Notes: generated by a model from the letters alone, not told the origin. DNA of 51,184 nt from Oscillospiraceae bacterium (GCA_017538965.1 JAFYHU010000068.1:1-51184), one strand, 5' to 3'. Counted from the first letter of the stretch, positions 15,641-24,488 are shown. Program-made: numbers and translations.

Positions 15641-17118
15641 TGATTCGATTTCTGATCATTCTGGGAAGCCTTCTGATGGTCTATAACATCTACGGCTTTA
15701 TTCGCTATGCCCGCTCCGTCAAGGAAAAGGAAAACTGGGGGAAGGACGCCAACATTCTCCATGTGCCGATCTTTCTTCTTGTCATGTTTCTGCTTGGCTA
15801 TCTGGCCGTCGCTTTCTTCGGCAAGCCCGATCTGATCATGGCCGGCATTCTCTTCGGCGGCAGCATCTTTGTCTTTATCATGTATCGCCTGATGAACAGG
15901 ATCACGATACAGATCATAGAGAGCGAACAGCTGGAAGCCAGGCTTCGCGCTTCGGAAGAGAGCAGCCGGGCGAAAAACAGCTTTCTCGCCAGTATCAGCC
16001 ACGAGATGCGCACGCCCATGAACGTCATTCTCGGGCTGGACAGCATTGCTCTGAAGAATCCGGATCTCTCCGACGGAACCCGTGATCAGCTTGAAAAAAT
16101 TGGCCAGAGCGGGCGGCATCTGCTGGGTCTGATAAACAACATGCTGGATCTCCAGCGCATTGAAACCGGAGAACTTGCTGTCCGGCAGGAGCCCTTCTCT
16201 CTCCGGGATCTGGCCGATCAGATCAACGCCATCGCCGGGACGCTCTGCGAAGAGAAGGGTCTGAGCTATCATGCCGCGGTTTCGGACGCTGCGGACGGAT
16301 GGTATCAGGGAGACAGTCTTCTTCTCAAGCAGGTTCTGCTGAATCTGCTGGAAAATGCCGTCAAGTTCACAGATGCTCCCGGATCTGTCGGCTTTTCCGT
16401 CGACCGGCTTCCGTCCGACGACGAACCCCCGCGTCTTTGCTTCTCCGTGACCGACACCGGCATCGGCATCAGTCCGGATTTCCAGCCGAAGGTTTTTGAA
16501 CTGTTCTCTCAGGAGGACAACAGCTATACCACCCGCTTCGGCGGCAGCGGCATGGGCTTGGCCATCGCGAAAAACGATACCGAGCTCATGGGCGGCAGTA
16601 TTGCCGTTGAGAGCCGGCAGAACAGCGGCTCGACGTTCACGGTGACGCTTCCCCTTCCCCGCGTCGCTGCAGAGGAATCCGCCAAAGCGGCGCCTGCTGA
16701 GATTGATCTGGAAGGCCGCCGCATTCTGATCACGGAAGACATCCCGGAGAATGCCGAGATCGCCGCCGATCTGCTGGAACTCGAAGGGGCAGAGACGGAA
16801 CACGCCGAAAACGGACAGGCCGCTTTTGAAATGTTCCGGAACGCCGAACCCGGTTATTACGACGCGATCCTGATGGATCTGCGCATGCCCATGATGGACG
16901 GATACGAGGCTACCCGCCGCATCCGCGCGCTGGATCGGGAAGATGCCGGAAGCATTCCCATCATTGCCCTGACGGCAAACGCTTCCGAGGAGGATGTGCA
17001 GCGTTCTTTGGACTCCGGCATGAACGCCCATCTGGTCAAGCCGATTGATGCCGATCTTCTTTACGCTACCCTGACGCGGTGGATCCGCGTCTCCGGAAAC
17101 GGGAAAGGAAAAACATGA
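15640..17118 (+). CDS. Hybrid sensor histidine kinase with receiver domain
   Basis: A 492-residue membrane kinase. One helix at the very N-terminus and two around residues 45-85 anchor it, with little extracellular sequence, so it has no obvious own sensor domain. HisKA carries the phospho-acceptor His121 in SISHEMRTPMN; the HATPase domain (about 225-350) shows N-box NLLENAVKF, DTGIGIS and GGSGMGLAIAKN. A receiver domain (about 362-485) carries Asp413 in LMDLRMPMMDGYEA. It overlaps both neighbours (TAATG upstream, ATGA downstream), so the whole set is one coupled unit. Confidence 0.93.
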   Translation: MIRFLIILGSLLMVYNIYGFIRYARSVKEKENWGKDANILHVPIFLLVMFLLGYLAVAFFGKPDLIMAGILFGGSIFVFIMYRLMNRITIQIIESEQLEARLRASEESSRAKNSFLASISHEMRTPMNVILGLDSIALKNPDLSDGTRDQLEKIGQSGRHLLGLINNMLDLQRIETGELAVRQEPFSLRDLADQINAIAGTLCEEKGLSYHAAVSDAADGWYQGDSLLLKQVLLNLLENAVKFTDAPGSVGFSVDRLPSDDEPPRLCFSVTDTGIGISPDFQPKVFELFSQEDNSYTTRFGGSGMGLAIAKNDTELMGGSIAVESRQNSGSTFTVTLPLPRVAAEESAKAAPAEIDLEGRRILITEDIPENAEIAADLLELEGAETEHAENGQAAFEMFRNAEPGYYDAILMDLRMPMMDGYEATRRIRALDREDAGSIPIIALTANASEEDVQRSLDSGMNAHLVKPIDADLLYATLTRWIRVSGNGKGKT

Positions 17119-18818
17119 TCGAATCAAAACAGATGCATCACAAGCCGCTTGTGCTGGTAGTGGACGATCAGGAACTCAACCGGGATGTGCTGGGCATCAT
17201 CCTGGAAGAGGACTATGAGCTTATCTATGCCGGGAACGGAAAAGAAGCCCTCGCGCTGATCCGTGAGCACCAGAACGAGCTTTCCATTGTTCTGCTGGAC
17301 CTGATGATGCCGGTTATGAATGGCTTTGAAGTCATGGAAGCCATGCGGGAGGACGAGGCGCTCAGCCGCATCCCGATCATTGTTCTGACGGCCGATAAAA
17401 GCGCCGAACTGGAGGCGCTGGAGATGGGCGCCTATGACTTCATCACCAAGCCCTTCGACGTACATGAAGTTATCCTTGCCCGTGTCAGGCGGATTACGGA
17501 GCTTGTCGACGGAAGGCAGCTGATTTCCGCGGCCGAACAGGACAAGCTGACGCAGCTTTATACCAGGAGCTTCTTCTATGAATATGCCGGACGGATGTTC
17601 CGCTATCGCAGAGATCTGCGTCTGGATGCCGTCGTCATCAATATTGAGCAGTTCCATTCGATCAACGACCTCAACGGCCGGGAATTTGGTGACGAGGTGC
17701 TTCGCACTCTCGGTTCGGAAATTCTGGCATTTCTCTCGGAGACGGAGGGAATCGCCGGCAGAAACGAAGGCGACCGCTTCGGCATTTACTGTGCCGCGCA
17801 GCCGGATTACCGCGCCCTGCTGGATCGTTTCCAGAAAAAACTGGACGCGATTTCTTCCAATGTCAGCATTCACCTTCGCATGGGCGTCACTCCCTGGCAG
17901 GAAGGCATGCCGCCGGTTCTTCTGTTTGACCGGGCGAGAGCCGCGTGCAACAAGGTGCGCGGGGATTTCCAGAATCCGCTGATGATCTATGATGAAGACA
18001 TGCACCGTCATGAAATGCTCAACCAGCGGCTGCTCAACGACCTGCGTGCCGCCGTCGAAGAGCGGCAGTTCATGGTATACTATCAGCCCAAGTACAACAT
18101 TCAGTCCGATCCTCCCCGTCTGACCAGCGCAGAGGCGCTGATCCGTTGGAACCATCCGGAACTGGGCATGATCTCGCCGGGTGCCTTCATTCCCCTGTTT
18201 GAAGGGAACGGCCTGATCAGCGTTGTCGACAGCTTCGTCTGGGAAGAGGCTGCCCGTCAGGTGGCAAAGTGGCGGGAGGAGTACGGGTTTACGCTCCCGG
18301 TTTCCGTCAATCTGTCCCGCGCGGACATTTTTGACCCCACTCTGACCGAGCGGCTGACGCGTCTGATTACGGACAACGGTCTGAATTATAAGGACATCAA
18401 GCTCGAAGTCACCGAATCGGCCTACACCGACAACGCGCGGCAGCTGCTGGAGCTGATTTACGGGCTGCGAGGGCTCGGGTTTGAGGTGGAGATGGACGAC
18501 TTCGGCTCCGGGTATTCCTCGCTGAACATGCTCTCGTCGATGCCGATCGATGTGCTGAAGATGGACATGAAGTTCGTGCGCAACATCGAAAACAACGAGA
18601 CGGATCTTCGCCTGGTCAAGCTGATTCTCGACATCGCCCGCTATCTGAACCTTTGTTCCGTGGCGGAGGGCGTGGAAACCGAGGGGCAGATGAAGCTGCT
18701 TCAGGATGCGGGCTGTGACCTGGTCCAGGGCTTCTTCTTCTCGCGGCCGGTGCCGCCGGAGCAATTTGAACAACTGATTGTCAGAGAGATCGAAACGGAA
18801 AGGAAGGACGAGCAATGA
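17115..18818 (+). CDS. Response regulator with degenerate GGDEF and active-looking EAL domain
   Basis: A 567-residue response regulator. The receiver domain (about 10-130) has Asp62 in VLLDLMMPVMNG. The GGDEF domain (about 150-290) is degenerate, with EGDRF in place of GGDEF, so diguanylate cyclase activity is unlikely. The EAL domain (about 305-560) keeps the catalytic set: SAEALIRW, SVNLSR, EVTES, MDDFGSGYSSL, LKMDMKF, AEGVETEGQ and LVQGF. It should therefore hydrolyse c-di-GMP under control of phosphorylation. ATGA overlaps on both sides tie it to the upstream kinase and the downstream Hpt protein. Confidence 0.93.
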   Translation: MIESKQMHHKPLVLVVDDQELNRDVLGIILEEDYELIYAGNGKEALALIREHQNELSIVLLDLMMPVMNGFEVMEAMREDEALSRIPIIVLTADKSAELEALEMGAYDFITKPFDVHEVILARVRRITELVDGRQLISAAEQDKLTQLYTRSFFYEYAGRMFRYRRDLRLDAVVINIEQFHSINDLNGREFGDEVLRTLGSEILAFLSETEGIAGRNEGDRFGIYCAAQPDYRALLDRFQKKLDAISSNVSIHLRMGVTPWQEGMPPVLLFDRARAACNKVRGDFQNPLMIYDEDMHRHEMLNQRLLNDLRAAVEERQFMVYYQPKYNIQSDPPRLTSAEALIRWNHPELGMISPGAFIPLFEGNGLISVVDSFVWEEAARQVAKWREEYGFTLPVSVNLSRADIFDPTLTERLTRLITDNGLNYKDIKLEVTESAYTDNARQLLELIYGLRGLGFEVEMDDFGSGYSSLNMLSSMPIDVLKMDMKFVRNIENNETDLRLVKLILDIARYLNLCSVAEGVETEGQMKLLQDAGCDLVQGFFFSRPVPPEQFEQLIVREIETERKDEQ

Positions 18819-19183
18819 CCCTGCAGGAACTGTACCGGAACATCGACGGGGATTATGATCAGGCGCTGAAGGTGCTTCGGATGGACAAGCTGCTGGACAA
18901 GCATATCCGGAAGCTGACGCAGAACGGCGTTGTGGACCGTCTCGTCGAAGCCGGGCAGAGCATGGACCCGACGCAGCTTTTCGAAGCAGCCCACGCCGCC
19001 AAGGGCGTCTGCGCCAATCTGGGGCTGACGCGTCTTGCGGAAGCGGCGTCCGAGATCGCCGAGGAGTTCCGTCCCGGCAATCCCCGCCTCATGAGCGACG
19101 CCGAGGTCGCGGAGAAGCTGCTGCAGATCGCCGCGCAGTACGAGAAGACCGCGGACGGCATCCGGAAATATGAAGAAAGCTGA
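18815..19183 (+). CDS. Hpt (histidine phosphotransfer) domain protein
   Basis: A 122-residue, all-helical phosphotransfer protein. His60 lies in the canonical HAAKG motif (EAAHAAKGVCANLGL), followed by the usual LAEAASEIAEEF helix. A free-standing Hpt next to two hybrid kinases with receiver domains is expected to shuttle phosphate between receivers. It overlaps the EAL gene by 4 bp and the following kinase gene by 14 bp. Confidence 0.9.
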   Translation: MTLQELYRNIDGDYDQALKVLRMDKLLDKHIRKLTQNGVVDRLVEAGQSMDPTQLFEAAHAAKGVCANLGLTRLAEAASEIAEEFRPGNPRLMSDAEVAEKLLQIAAQYEKTADGIRKYEES

Positions 19184-22100
19184 GAAAAAGTATCTGTCCG
19201 CGCTCGGAGCCTGGGCGCTGGCATTCGGCTGCAGCGTGGGCTGGGGCTCTTTCGTCATGCCCGGAACGACCTTCCTGCCGATCGCAGGTCCGATCGGCAC
19301 GGCGATCGGGATCGGGCTGGGCGGTCTGGTCATGCTGGTTCTGGCGGGGAACTTTCAGTATCTGATGAACCGCTTTCCGGACAGCGGCGGGACCTACACG
19401 TACACGAAGAACGCGTTCGGGCACGACCACGGGTTTCTGAGCGCGTGGTTTCTGATCCTGACCTACATTGCGATCATCTGGGCGAACGCGACGGCGCTGC
19501 CCCTGATCGCGCGGACGGTGCTCGGCGGGACCTTCCAGTTCGGGTTTGACTACACTGTCGCGGGCTTCCACCTGTACTTCGGGGAGATCCTGCTGGCGGT
19601 GGGTGCGCTGGCGCTGGCGGCGCTGGTATGCCTGTACCGGAAGCAGGCGGAGCGCTGGCAGATCGTGCTGGCGCTGGTCCTGCTGGGCGGGGTGCTGGTC
19701 TGCTTCCTGGGCGCGCTCGGGCGTTTCGGGAGCCGGGCGGGGCTGTTTCGTCCGGCCTTTGCCCCGGGGCGGAGCGCGGCCGGCGGCACCTTCACGATCT
19801 TCGCGCTGGCGCCCTGGGCCTACGTGGGCTTCGAGTCGATCTCGCACTCGGCGGCGGAGGCAAAGTACCCGCTGAAGCGCAGCTTCGGGATCATGGCCGG
19901 GGCGGTGGTGTGCGCGGCGCTGGCGTACAGCCTGCTGGCGCTGCTGGCGGTGACGGCGCTGCCGGAGGGCTGCGGGAGTTGGACGGACTACATCGCGAGG
20001 CTGGACAGCTTCGGGGGGACGGCGGCGCAGCCGACCTTTCACGCGGCATGGGCGGCGCTGGGGAACGCAGGGCTCGCTCTGCTCGGGCTGGCGGCGCTGG
20101 GCGCGATCTTCACGGGCCTGATCGGCAACTATATCGCGCTGAGCCGGCTGCTATGCGCGCTGAGCGATGACGGGATGTTCCCGAAGTGGATCGGGGAGCT
20201 GGATGAGCGGATGGCGCCGCGGCATGCGATCCTCGGGATTCTGGCGGTATCGGCGGTGCTCCCCTTCCTCGGGCGCACGGCGATCAGCTGGATCGTGGAC
20301 GTGACGACGGTGGGGGCGACGATCGCCTACGCCTTCTGCTCGGCCTCGGCCTGGAAGCTGGCGCGGGAGGAGAAGGATAATCGGCAGGCGGGCGTCGGGC
20401 TGGTGGGAATGGCGATGTCGGTGCTGTTCGCGCTGGAGTTCCTGATCCCGAACCTCGTATCGATCAAGACGCTGGCAACGGAGTCCTACCTGATCCTGGC
20501 GCTGTGGAGCATCGCGGGCTTCCTCTACTTCCGCTTCTTCATCCGGAAGGACAGCGAGCGGCGGCTCGGGCGCTCGATCGTGGCCTGGGTCGTGCTGCTG
20601 GGCCTGATCATCTTCACGTCCACCGTGTGGATGCGGGAGACGACGGACCGGGCCCTGTCGGACTCGGCGGCGGCGATCGCGGAGCAGACGGCGGAAGGCG
20701 GGGCGGACGAGGAGTCCCTGCGCGGGGAGATGAAGAAGGCGGAGCGCGCGATGGAGAGCTCCAGCCTGATCCAGATCGCGCTGGTCACGGCGTCGCTGGT
20801 GATTCTGCTGGACATCTACCGCATCCTGCAGGAGCGGGAGAAGCAGATCGAAGTGGAGAAGGTGCTGGCGGAGGAGTCGAGCCGCGCGAAGACGAGCTTC
20901 CTGTCCAACATGAGCCATGAGATCCGCACCCCGATGAACGCGATCATCGGGCTGGACAACATCGCCCTGCGCGACCCGGAGCTCACGCCGCGCACGCGGG
21001 AGCATCTCGAGAAGATCGGGGCGAGCGCGCGGCACCTGCTCGGGCTCATCAACGACATCCTGGACATGAGCCGGATCGAGTCGGGCCGGATGGTGCTGAA
21101 GAACGAGGAGTTCAAGTTCCGGGACTTCCTGGACCAGATCAACGTGATCGTGGGCGGGCAGTGCCAGGACAAGGGCCTGCACTACGACTGCCGCATCCAG
21201 GGAGAGCTGCGCGAGTGGTACGTCGGGGACGACCTGAAGCTCAAGCAGGTGCTCATCAACATCCTGGGCAACGCGGTCAAGTTCACGGAGGCGGGCGGGA
21301 GCGTCACGCTGACGGTGCAGCAGACGGCGGAGTTCGAGGACATGTGCACGCTGCGCTTCCGGATCGCGGACACGGGCGCGGGCATGGACAAGGAGTTCAT
21401 CCCGAAGATTTTCGAGGCCTTCTCGCAGGAGGACACCACCACGACCAACCGCTACGGCGGGAGCGGCCTGGGCATGGCGATCACGAAGAACTTCGTGGAG
21501 ATGATGAACGGCGAGATCCAGGTGGAGAGCGAGAAGGGCGTCGGTTCGACCTTCACGGTGACGGTGACGCTTCGCAGTTCGGAGCGGAAGGCCCGGGAGG
21601 AGCAGAACCTGCGCCTGCCGGAGGGCCTGCGCGTGCTCGTCGTGGACGACGACGAGATCTCCTGCGAGCACTCGCAGCTGGTCCTGCGCTCGCTCGGGGC
21701 CGAGGCGGAGACGGAGACCGACCCGCGCCGGGCGCTCGCGCGCCTGCGTGAGGCACGGGAGGCCGGGCAGGGCTACGCGCTGCTGCTGACGGACTACCGC
21801 ATGCCGGAGATGAACGGGCTGGAGCTGATCAGGGCGCTGCGCGGCTTCGACGGGGGCGGGACGGCCGCCGTCATGCTGACCGGCTACAACTGGGACATCA
21901 TCGAGGAGGAGGCCATCGCCGAGGGCACGGACGCCATCCTCGCCAAGCCCCTCTTCGCCGACACGCTGCTGCGGCAGCTGTGGCCCGTGCTGGAGCGGAA
22001 AGGCCTGCTGAGAGTGGAGAGTGGAGAGTTGAGAGTTGAGAGTGCGCCTGCGGGCGCGGAGAGCTCCCTCGGAGGCGGGGAGGAAACCGCGGACATCGCG

Positions 22101-22508
22101 GGGCGGCGCGTGCTCATGGCCGAGGACGTGGACCAGAACGCCGAGATCCTCGCCGACCTGCTCGAACTCGAGGACGTGCTCTCGGAGCGCGCCGCCAACG
22201 GGCAGGAGGCCGTGGACATGTTCGCCGCGAGCCCGGAGGGCTGGTACGACATCATCCTCATGGACGTGCGCATGCCCGTCCTGGACGGCCTTGCCGCCAC
22301 CCGCGCCATCCGTGCCCTTGACCGCCCCGACGCGAAGACCATCCCCATCGTCGCCATGACCGCCAACGTCTTTGACGAGGACGTCCAGAACTCCCTCCAG
22401 GCCGGCATGAACGCGCACCTCGGCAAACCCGTCGAGCCCGAGAAGCTCTACGAGACGATCGGGAAGATGGTTGCAGGAAAGGAAACCCGGGACAAACCGC
22501 AGTCCTGA
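19170..22508 (+). CDS. APC amino-acid permease fused to histidine kinase and two receiver domains
   Basis: An 1112-residue membrane protein. Residues about 1-460 are a full APC-superfamily permease with some twelve helices (SVGWGSFVMPG near residue 22; PDSGGTYTYTKNAFG near 71; GFESISHSAAEAKYPLKRSFG near 215). Two more helices (about 470-490 and 530-550) flank a short external loop. HisKA has His583 in NMSHEIRTPMN; HATPase shows ILGNAVKF, DTGAGMD and GGSGLGMAITKN. Receiver 1 has Asp875 in LTDYRMPEMNG and receiver 2 Asp1032 in LMDVRMPVLDG. A repeat-derived linker separates the receivers. Permease-kinase fusions are known with SLC5-type carriers (CbrA); an APC version is less familiar. Codon choice (GCG, GGG, CTG) is visibly more GC-rich than its neighbours. 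Confidence 0.92.
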   Translation: MKKAEKKYLSALGAWALAFGCSVGWGSFVMPGTTFLPIAGPIGTAIGIGLGGLVMLVLAGNFQYLMNRFPDSGGTYTYTKNAFGHDHGFLSAWFLILTYIAIIWANATALPLIARTVLGGTFQFGFDYTVAGFHLYFGEILLAVGALALAALVCLYRKQAERWQIVLALVLLGGVLVCFLGALGRFGSRAGLFRPAFAPGRSAAGGTFTIFALAPWAYVGFESISHSAAEAKYPLKRSFGIMAGAVVCAALAYSLLALLAVTALPEGCGSWTDYIARLDSFGGTAAQPTFHAAWAALGNAGLALLGLAALGAIFTGLIGNYIALSRLLCALSDDGMFPKWIGELDERMAPRHAILGILAVSAVLPFLGRTAISWIVDVTTVGATIAYAFCSASAWKLAREEKDNRQAGVGLVGMAMSVLFALEFLIPNLVSIKTLATESYLILALWSIAGFLYFRFFIRKDSERRLGRSIVAWVVLLGLIIFTSTVWMRETTDRALSDSAAAIAEQTAEGGADEESLRGEMKKAERAMESSSLIQIALVTASLVILLDIYRILQEREKQIEVEKVLAEESSRAKTSFLSNMSHEIRTPMNAIIGLDNIALRDPELTPRTREHLEKIGASARHLLGLINDILDMSRIESGRMVLKNEEFKFRDFLDQINVIVGGQCQDKGLHYDCRIQGELREWYVGDDLKLKQVLINILGNAVKFTEAGGSVTLTVQQTAEFEDMCTLRFRIADTGAGMDKEFIPKIFEAFSQEDTTTTNRYGGSGLGMAITKNFVEMMNGEIQVESEKGVGSTFTVTVTLRSSERKAREEQNLRLPEGLRVLVVDDDEISCEHSQLVLRSLGAEAETETDPRRALARLREAREAGQGYALLLTDYRMPEMNGLELIRALRGFDGGGTAAVMLTGYNWDIIEEEAIAEGTDAILAKPLFADTLLRQLWPVLERKGLLRVESGELRVESAPAGAESSLGGGEETADIAGRRVLMAEDVDQNAEILADLLELEDVLSERAANGQEAVDMFAASPEGWYDIILMDVRMPVLDGLAATRAIRALDRPDAKTIPIVAMTANVFDEDVQNSLQAGMNAHLGKPVEPEKLYETIGKMVAGKETRDKPQS
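22010..22057 (+). repeat. Five 7-bp repeats plus GC palindrome inside the fused kinase gene
   Basis: Five tandem copies of GAGAGTG/GAGAGTT (22010-22044) run straight into the palindrome GCGCCTGCGGGCGC (22044-22057). The same GCGCCTGCGGGCGC occurs in noncoding repeats near 24335, 43789 and 43960. Here it is in frame and encodes the linker between the two receiver domains (LLRVESGELRVESAPAGAES). Confidence 0.85.
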
Positions 22509-22537
22509 AAAAATCTTTTATAAACGGAGGAAAAATC

Positions 22538-23296
22538 ATGAAGAAAATCAGAGTCCTGTCCCTTGTCCTGTGCCTTGTTCTGCTGCTCAGCGTATCCGGC
22601 GCCGCCGCGTTTGCCGCGGAGGAAGTACCGGCCGATAAGGCGGAGCTTGTGGAACAGATCAAAGAGTTCCAGAAGGCACACCCTGAATATGAGACCGCCT
22701 ATTATGATATCCTGGATGCGACCGATCTCATTCTGCGCGAAGAGCTTGCAAAGGCCTTTCGGTCTGTTCAGAGGGAATGGAAAAAGGAGATCATGGCGAA
22801 GGAGGAGGAGACCGGGATTCCCCTGGAGGACAGGCAGCGCTTTGCCGGTCTGTGCGAAACGATGGCCTTCATCGTCAACCGGGACTTCAGCGAGCATTAT
22901 AAAAGCGCTTTCGTGCTGGACAAGCCGGAATACTTCGACGGCTCCGGCGAAACCCAGGTGAGGTTCACGGCGGATTATGACGAAGCGTATCAGGCAATCG
23001 CGGAACGGTTCAGGACTTTCCTGGCAGAACGCGGGCGCGGCGACGGGGAGAAGGAACTGTTCACAGAGATCAACCTCAGTCTCAGCAAGGCCATGGACGA
23101 GGCTTTTGACAGAGCCAACGACAGGCTGAAGGAAAGCTTTGATGAAATCGCCGAGGATTACAATTTCTCGGAGGAAGACAAGGAATTTGTCGGCAGCGTG
23201 ATGGCCGGCCTGCTGAAAGACGTCAACGCGAATTTCCTGAGCAGTTTCGCGGGCAACAGGATGGAAGCCTTTGATCCGGAGATCGCAATCAAATAA
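22538..23296 (+). CDS. Secreted helical protein of unknown function
   Basis: A 252-residue protein with a signal peptide (hydrophobic core LSLVLCLVLLLSVSGAAA, cleavage after AFA near residue 27). The mature part is highly charged and predicted nearly all helical (EEVPADKAELVEQIKEF onward), without cysteines that suggest disulfides in a domain I know. GGAGG precedes the ATG and it starts 29 bp after the fused kinase stop, so it is probably the last gene of the phosphorelay operon. It could be an extracytoplasmic partner of the kinase or a cargo; neither is shown. Confidence 0.7.
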   Translation: MKKIRVLSLVLCLVLLLSVSGAAAFAAEEVPADKAELVEQIKEFQKAHPEYETAYYDILDATDLILREELAKAFRSVQREWKKEIMAKEEETGIPLEDRQRFAGLCETMAFIVNRDFSEHYKSAFVLDKPEYFDGSGETQVRFTADYDEAYQAIAERFRTFLAERGRGDGEKELFTEINLSLSKAMDEAFDRANDRLKESFDEIAEDYNFSEEDKEFVGSVMAGLLKDVNANFLSSFAGNRMEAFDPEIAIK

Positions 23297-23308
23297 ACAG
23301 GCACCCGA

Positions 23309-23363
23309 CCCCGCCGAATGGCGGGGACAACTACAACACCAAACCCCGCCGAACGGCGGGGTT
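23309..23363 (+). terminator. Two tandem GC hairpins ending the phosphorelay operon
   Basis: CCCCGCC, GAAT, GGCGGGG (23309-23326), then AACCCCGCC, GAAC, GGCGGGGTT (23342-23363) followed by ATTCTTT. The second is the better terminator candidate; both have the same stem core, so they may also be repeat units. Confidence 0.65.
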
Positions 23364-23644
23364 ATTCTTTACCCGTGCGCCGTGAGGCGCACAGCGCTTT
23401 GAGCCACGGCGCAGCCGGGGCAAAGCGCCCCGCGGCCGGACAGGCAGAGAGCCGGAGAGGGAGAAGAACAACTGGTATTATGTCAACCTCTCATCTGGGC
23501 GGCGCGGGGCGCGGCACGCCGAACGGCGGGCTTGTTTTGACTGTGCGAGCGGAGCGGAGGCCCGCCATGCATGTGGCAGCGATACAGGGATCACCATGCC
23601 CCGACCCGCAGAAGGCTCCGATACCATGTACCGCTTCCCCGCTA

Positions 23645-23694
23645 TGTCATTGCGAAACCAGTGTCGCAACACTGGTTGTGGCAATCCGTTCTCC
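23645..23694 (-). repeat. REP-like hairpin, copy 1
   Basis: Minus strand reads GGAGAACGGATTGCCACAA, then CCAGTGTTGCGACACTGG, then TTTCGCAATGACA. It pairs ATTGC with GCAAT and AACCAGTGT with ACACTGGTT. The copy at 24441-24488 has the same arms with a different loop. Confidence 0.75.
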
Positions 23695-23841
23695 CGTTAC
23701 GCCCCGACACGCACCGACACCCCGACCAAAGCGTCAGCCTGCCTTTTATAATAATCCCGTAGGGAGCCATGCCCTCATGGCTCCGCTATGTCAACACTCC
23801 GACCCGCACCCAGTTCCCCCAAGCGCCCACAACGCTCCCCA

Positions 23842-23994
23842 ACGATAAAGCGCGGCGCAGTGGCCGGAGCGAGGGGCTACTTCCCCTGCCGCGCAACAAC
23901 ACACGCTGAAGATGGGCGCCGTCCACCGCCCACGAACGAACCGCGGCCGAGAGAAAGCCTCCCTAAAGAAGAGAAGCCTCCCCCGGCCGCGCTG
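23842..23994 (+). repeat. Mosaic repeat unit, copy A
   Basis: Starts ACGATAAAGCGCGGCGCAG and ends near CCCCGGCCGCGCT. Two long-range stems are visible: GCGCGGC with GCCGCGC, and CGCGGCCGAG with CCCGGCCGCG. Copies B (35559-35712) and C (36264-36415) are in the same orientation. For copies A and B the likeness extends upstream by about 140 bp, through a GGAGCCATGCCCTCATGGCTCC-type hairpin near 23764. Confidence 0.8.
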
Positions 23995-24159
23995 AGAAGC
24001 GACCGGGCGCAGAAAAGAACTGGTTTTTATCAAACAACAAGAGTGGATTCAGCTCCATTGACTGAGAAAACAAAGGATGGGCTCTGTGAAAGCAGAACCC
24101 GTCCTTTATAAATGTCCTCATGCTTTTCTTTTCCGAACAGTCAAATGCTACAGCGGGAC

Positions 24160-24385
24160 ACCTCATCCGTCTTTGCCCTCGCGTGAGAACGGGCAAAGCC
24201 ACCTTCTCCGCTTTGCAGTGCCCGGAGAATCGTTCGGGCTTACGCTAATCCTCCGATTCTCCGACCGCTGCAGTAATCCCGCAATGCCTTCCTCTGACGC
24301 AGGCAGCGGCATTGCGCGATTCCATGAGGGGAAGGGCGCCTGCGGGCGCGGGGATTGCGGAGCGATCTAGGGATCGCTCCCTACG
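24160..24385 (+). repeat. 226-bp multi-hairpin repeat, copy 1
   Basis: Nearly identical to 43612-43836; I count about nine differences. It is a chain of inverted repeats: GGCTTTGCCC-type arms, CGGAGAATCG/CGATTCTCCG, CGCAATGCC/GGCATTGCG, GCGCC/GGGCGC and GCGATC/GATCGC. It contains no supported gene. Confidence 0.88.
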
Positions 24386-24440
24386 AGCGCGGGGATTGCA
24401 CCCTTCCCGCGCGTCAGAATGCTCCTACGAGCTCGTGGAG

Positions 24441-24488
24441 GGAGAACGGATTGCCACAACCAGTTTGAGAACTGGTTTCGCAATGACA
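24441..24488 (+). repeat. REP-like hairpin, copy 2
   Basis: Plus-strand copy of the unit at 23645-23694, opposite orientation, with arms ATTGCCACAACCAGTT and AACTGGTTTCGCAAT. The two copies flank the mosaic and multi-hairpin units. Confidence 0.75.

Noticed and set aside
22538-23296. Periplasmic sensor partner of the fused kinase
   Set aside because: Only operon position supports it; no known ligand-binding fold is visible, so I list the protein as of unknown function.
23318-23848. A 176-codon plus-strand frame in the repeat field
   Set aside because: No ribosome-binding site, and it runs through REP-like hairpins and the mosaic unit; composition is low-complexity Pro/Arg/His.
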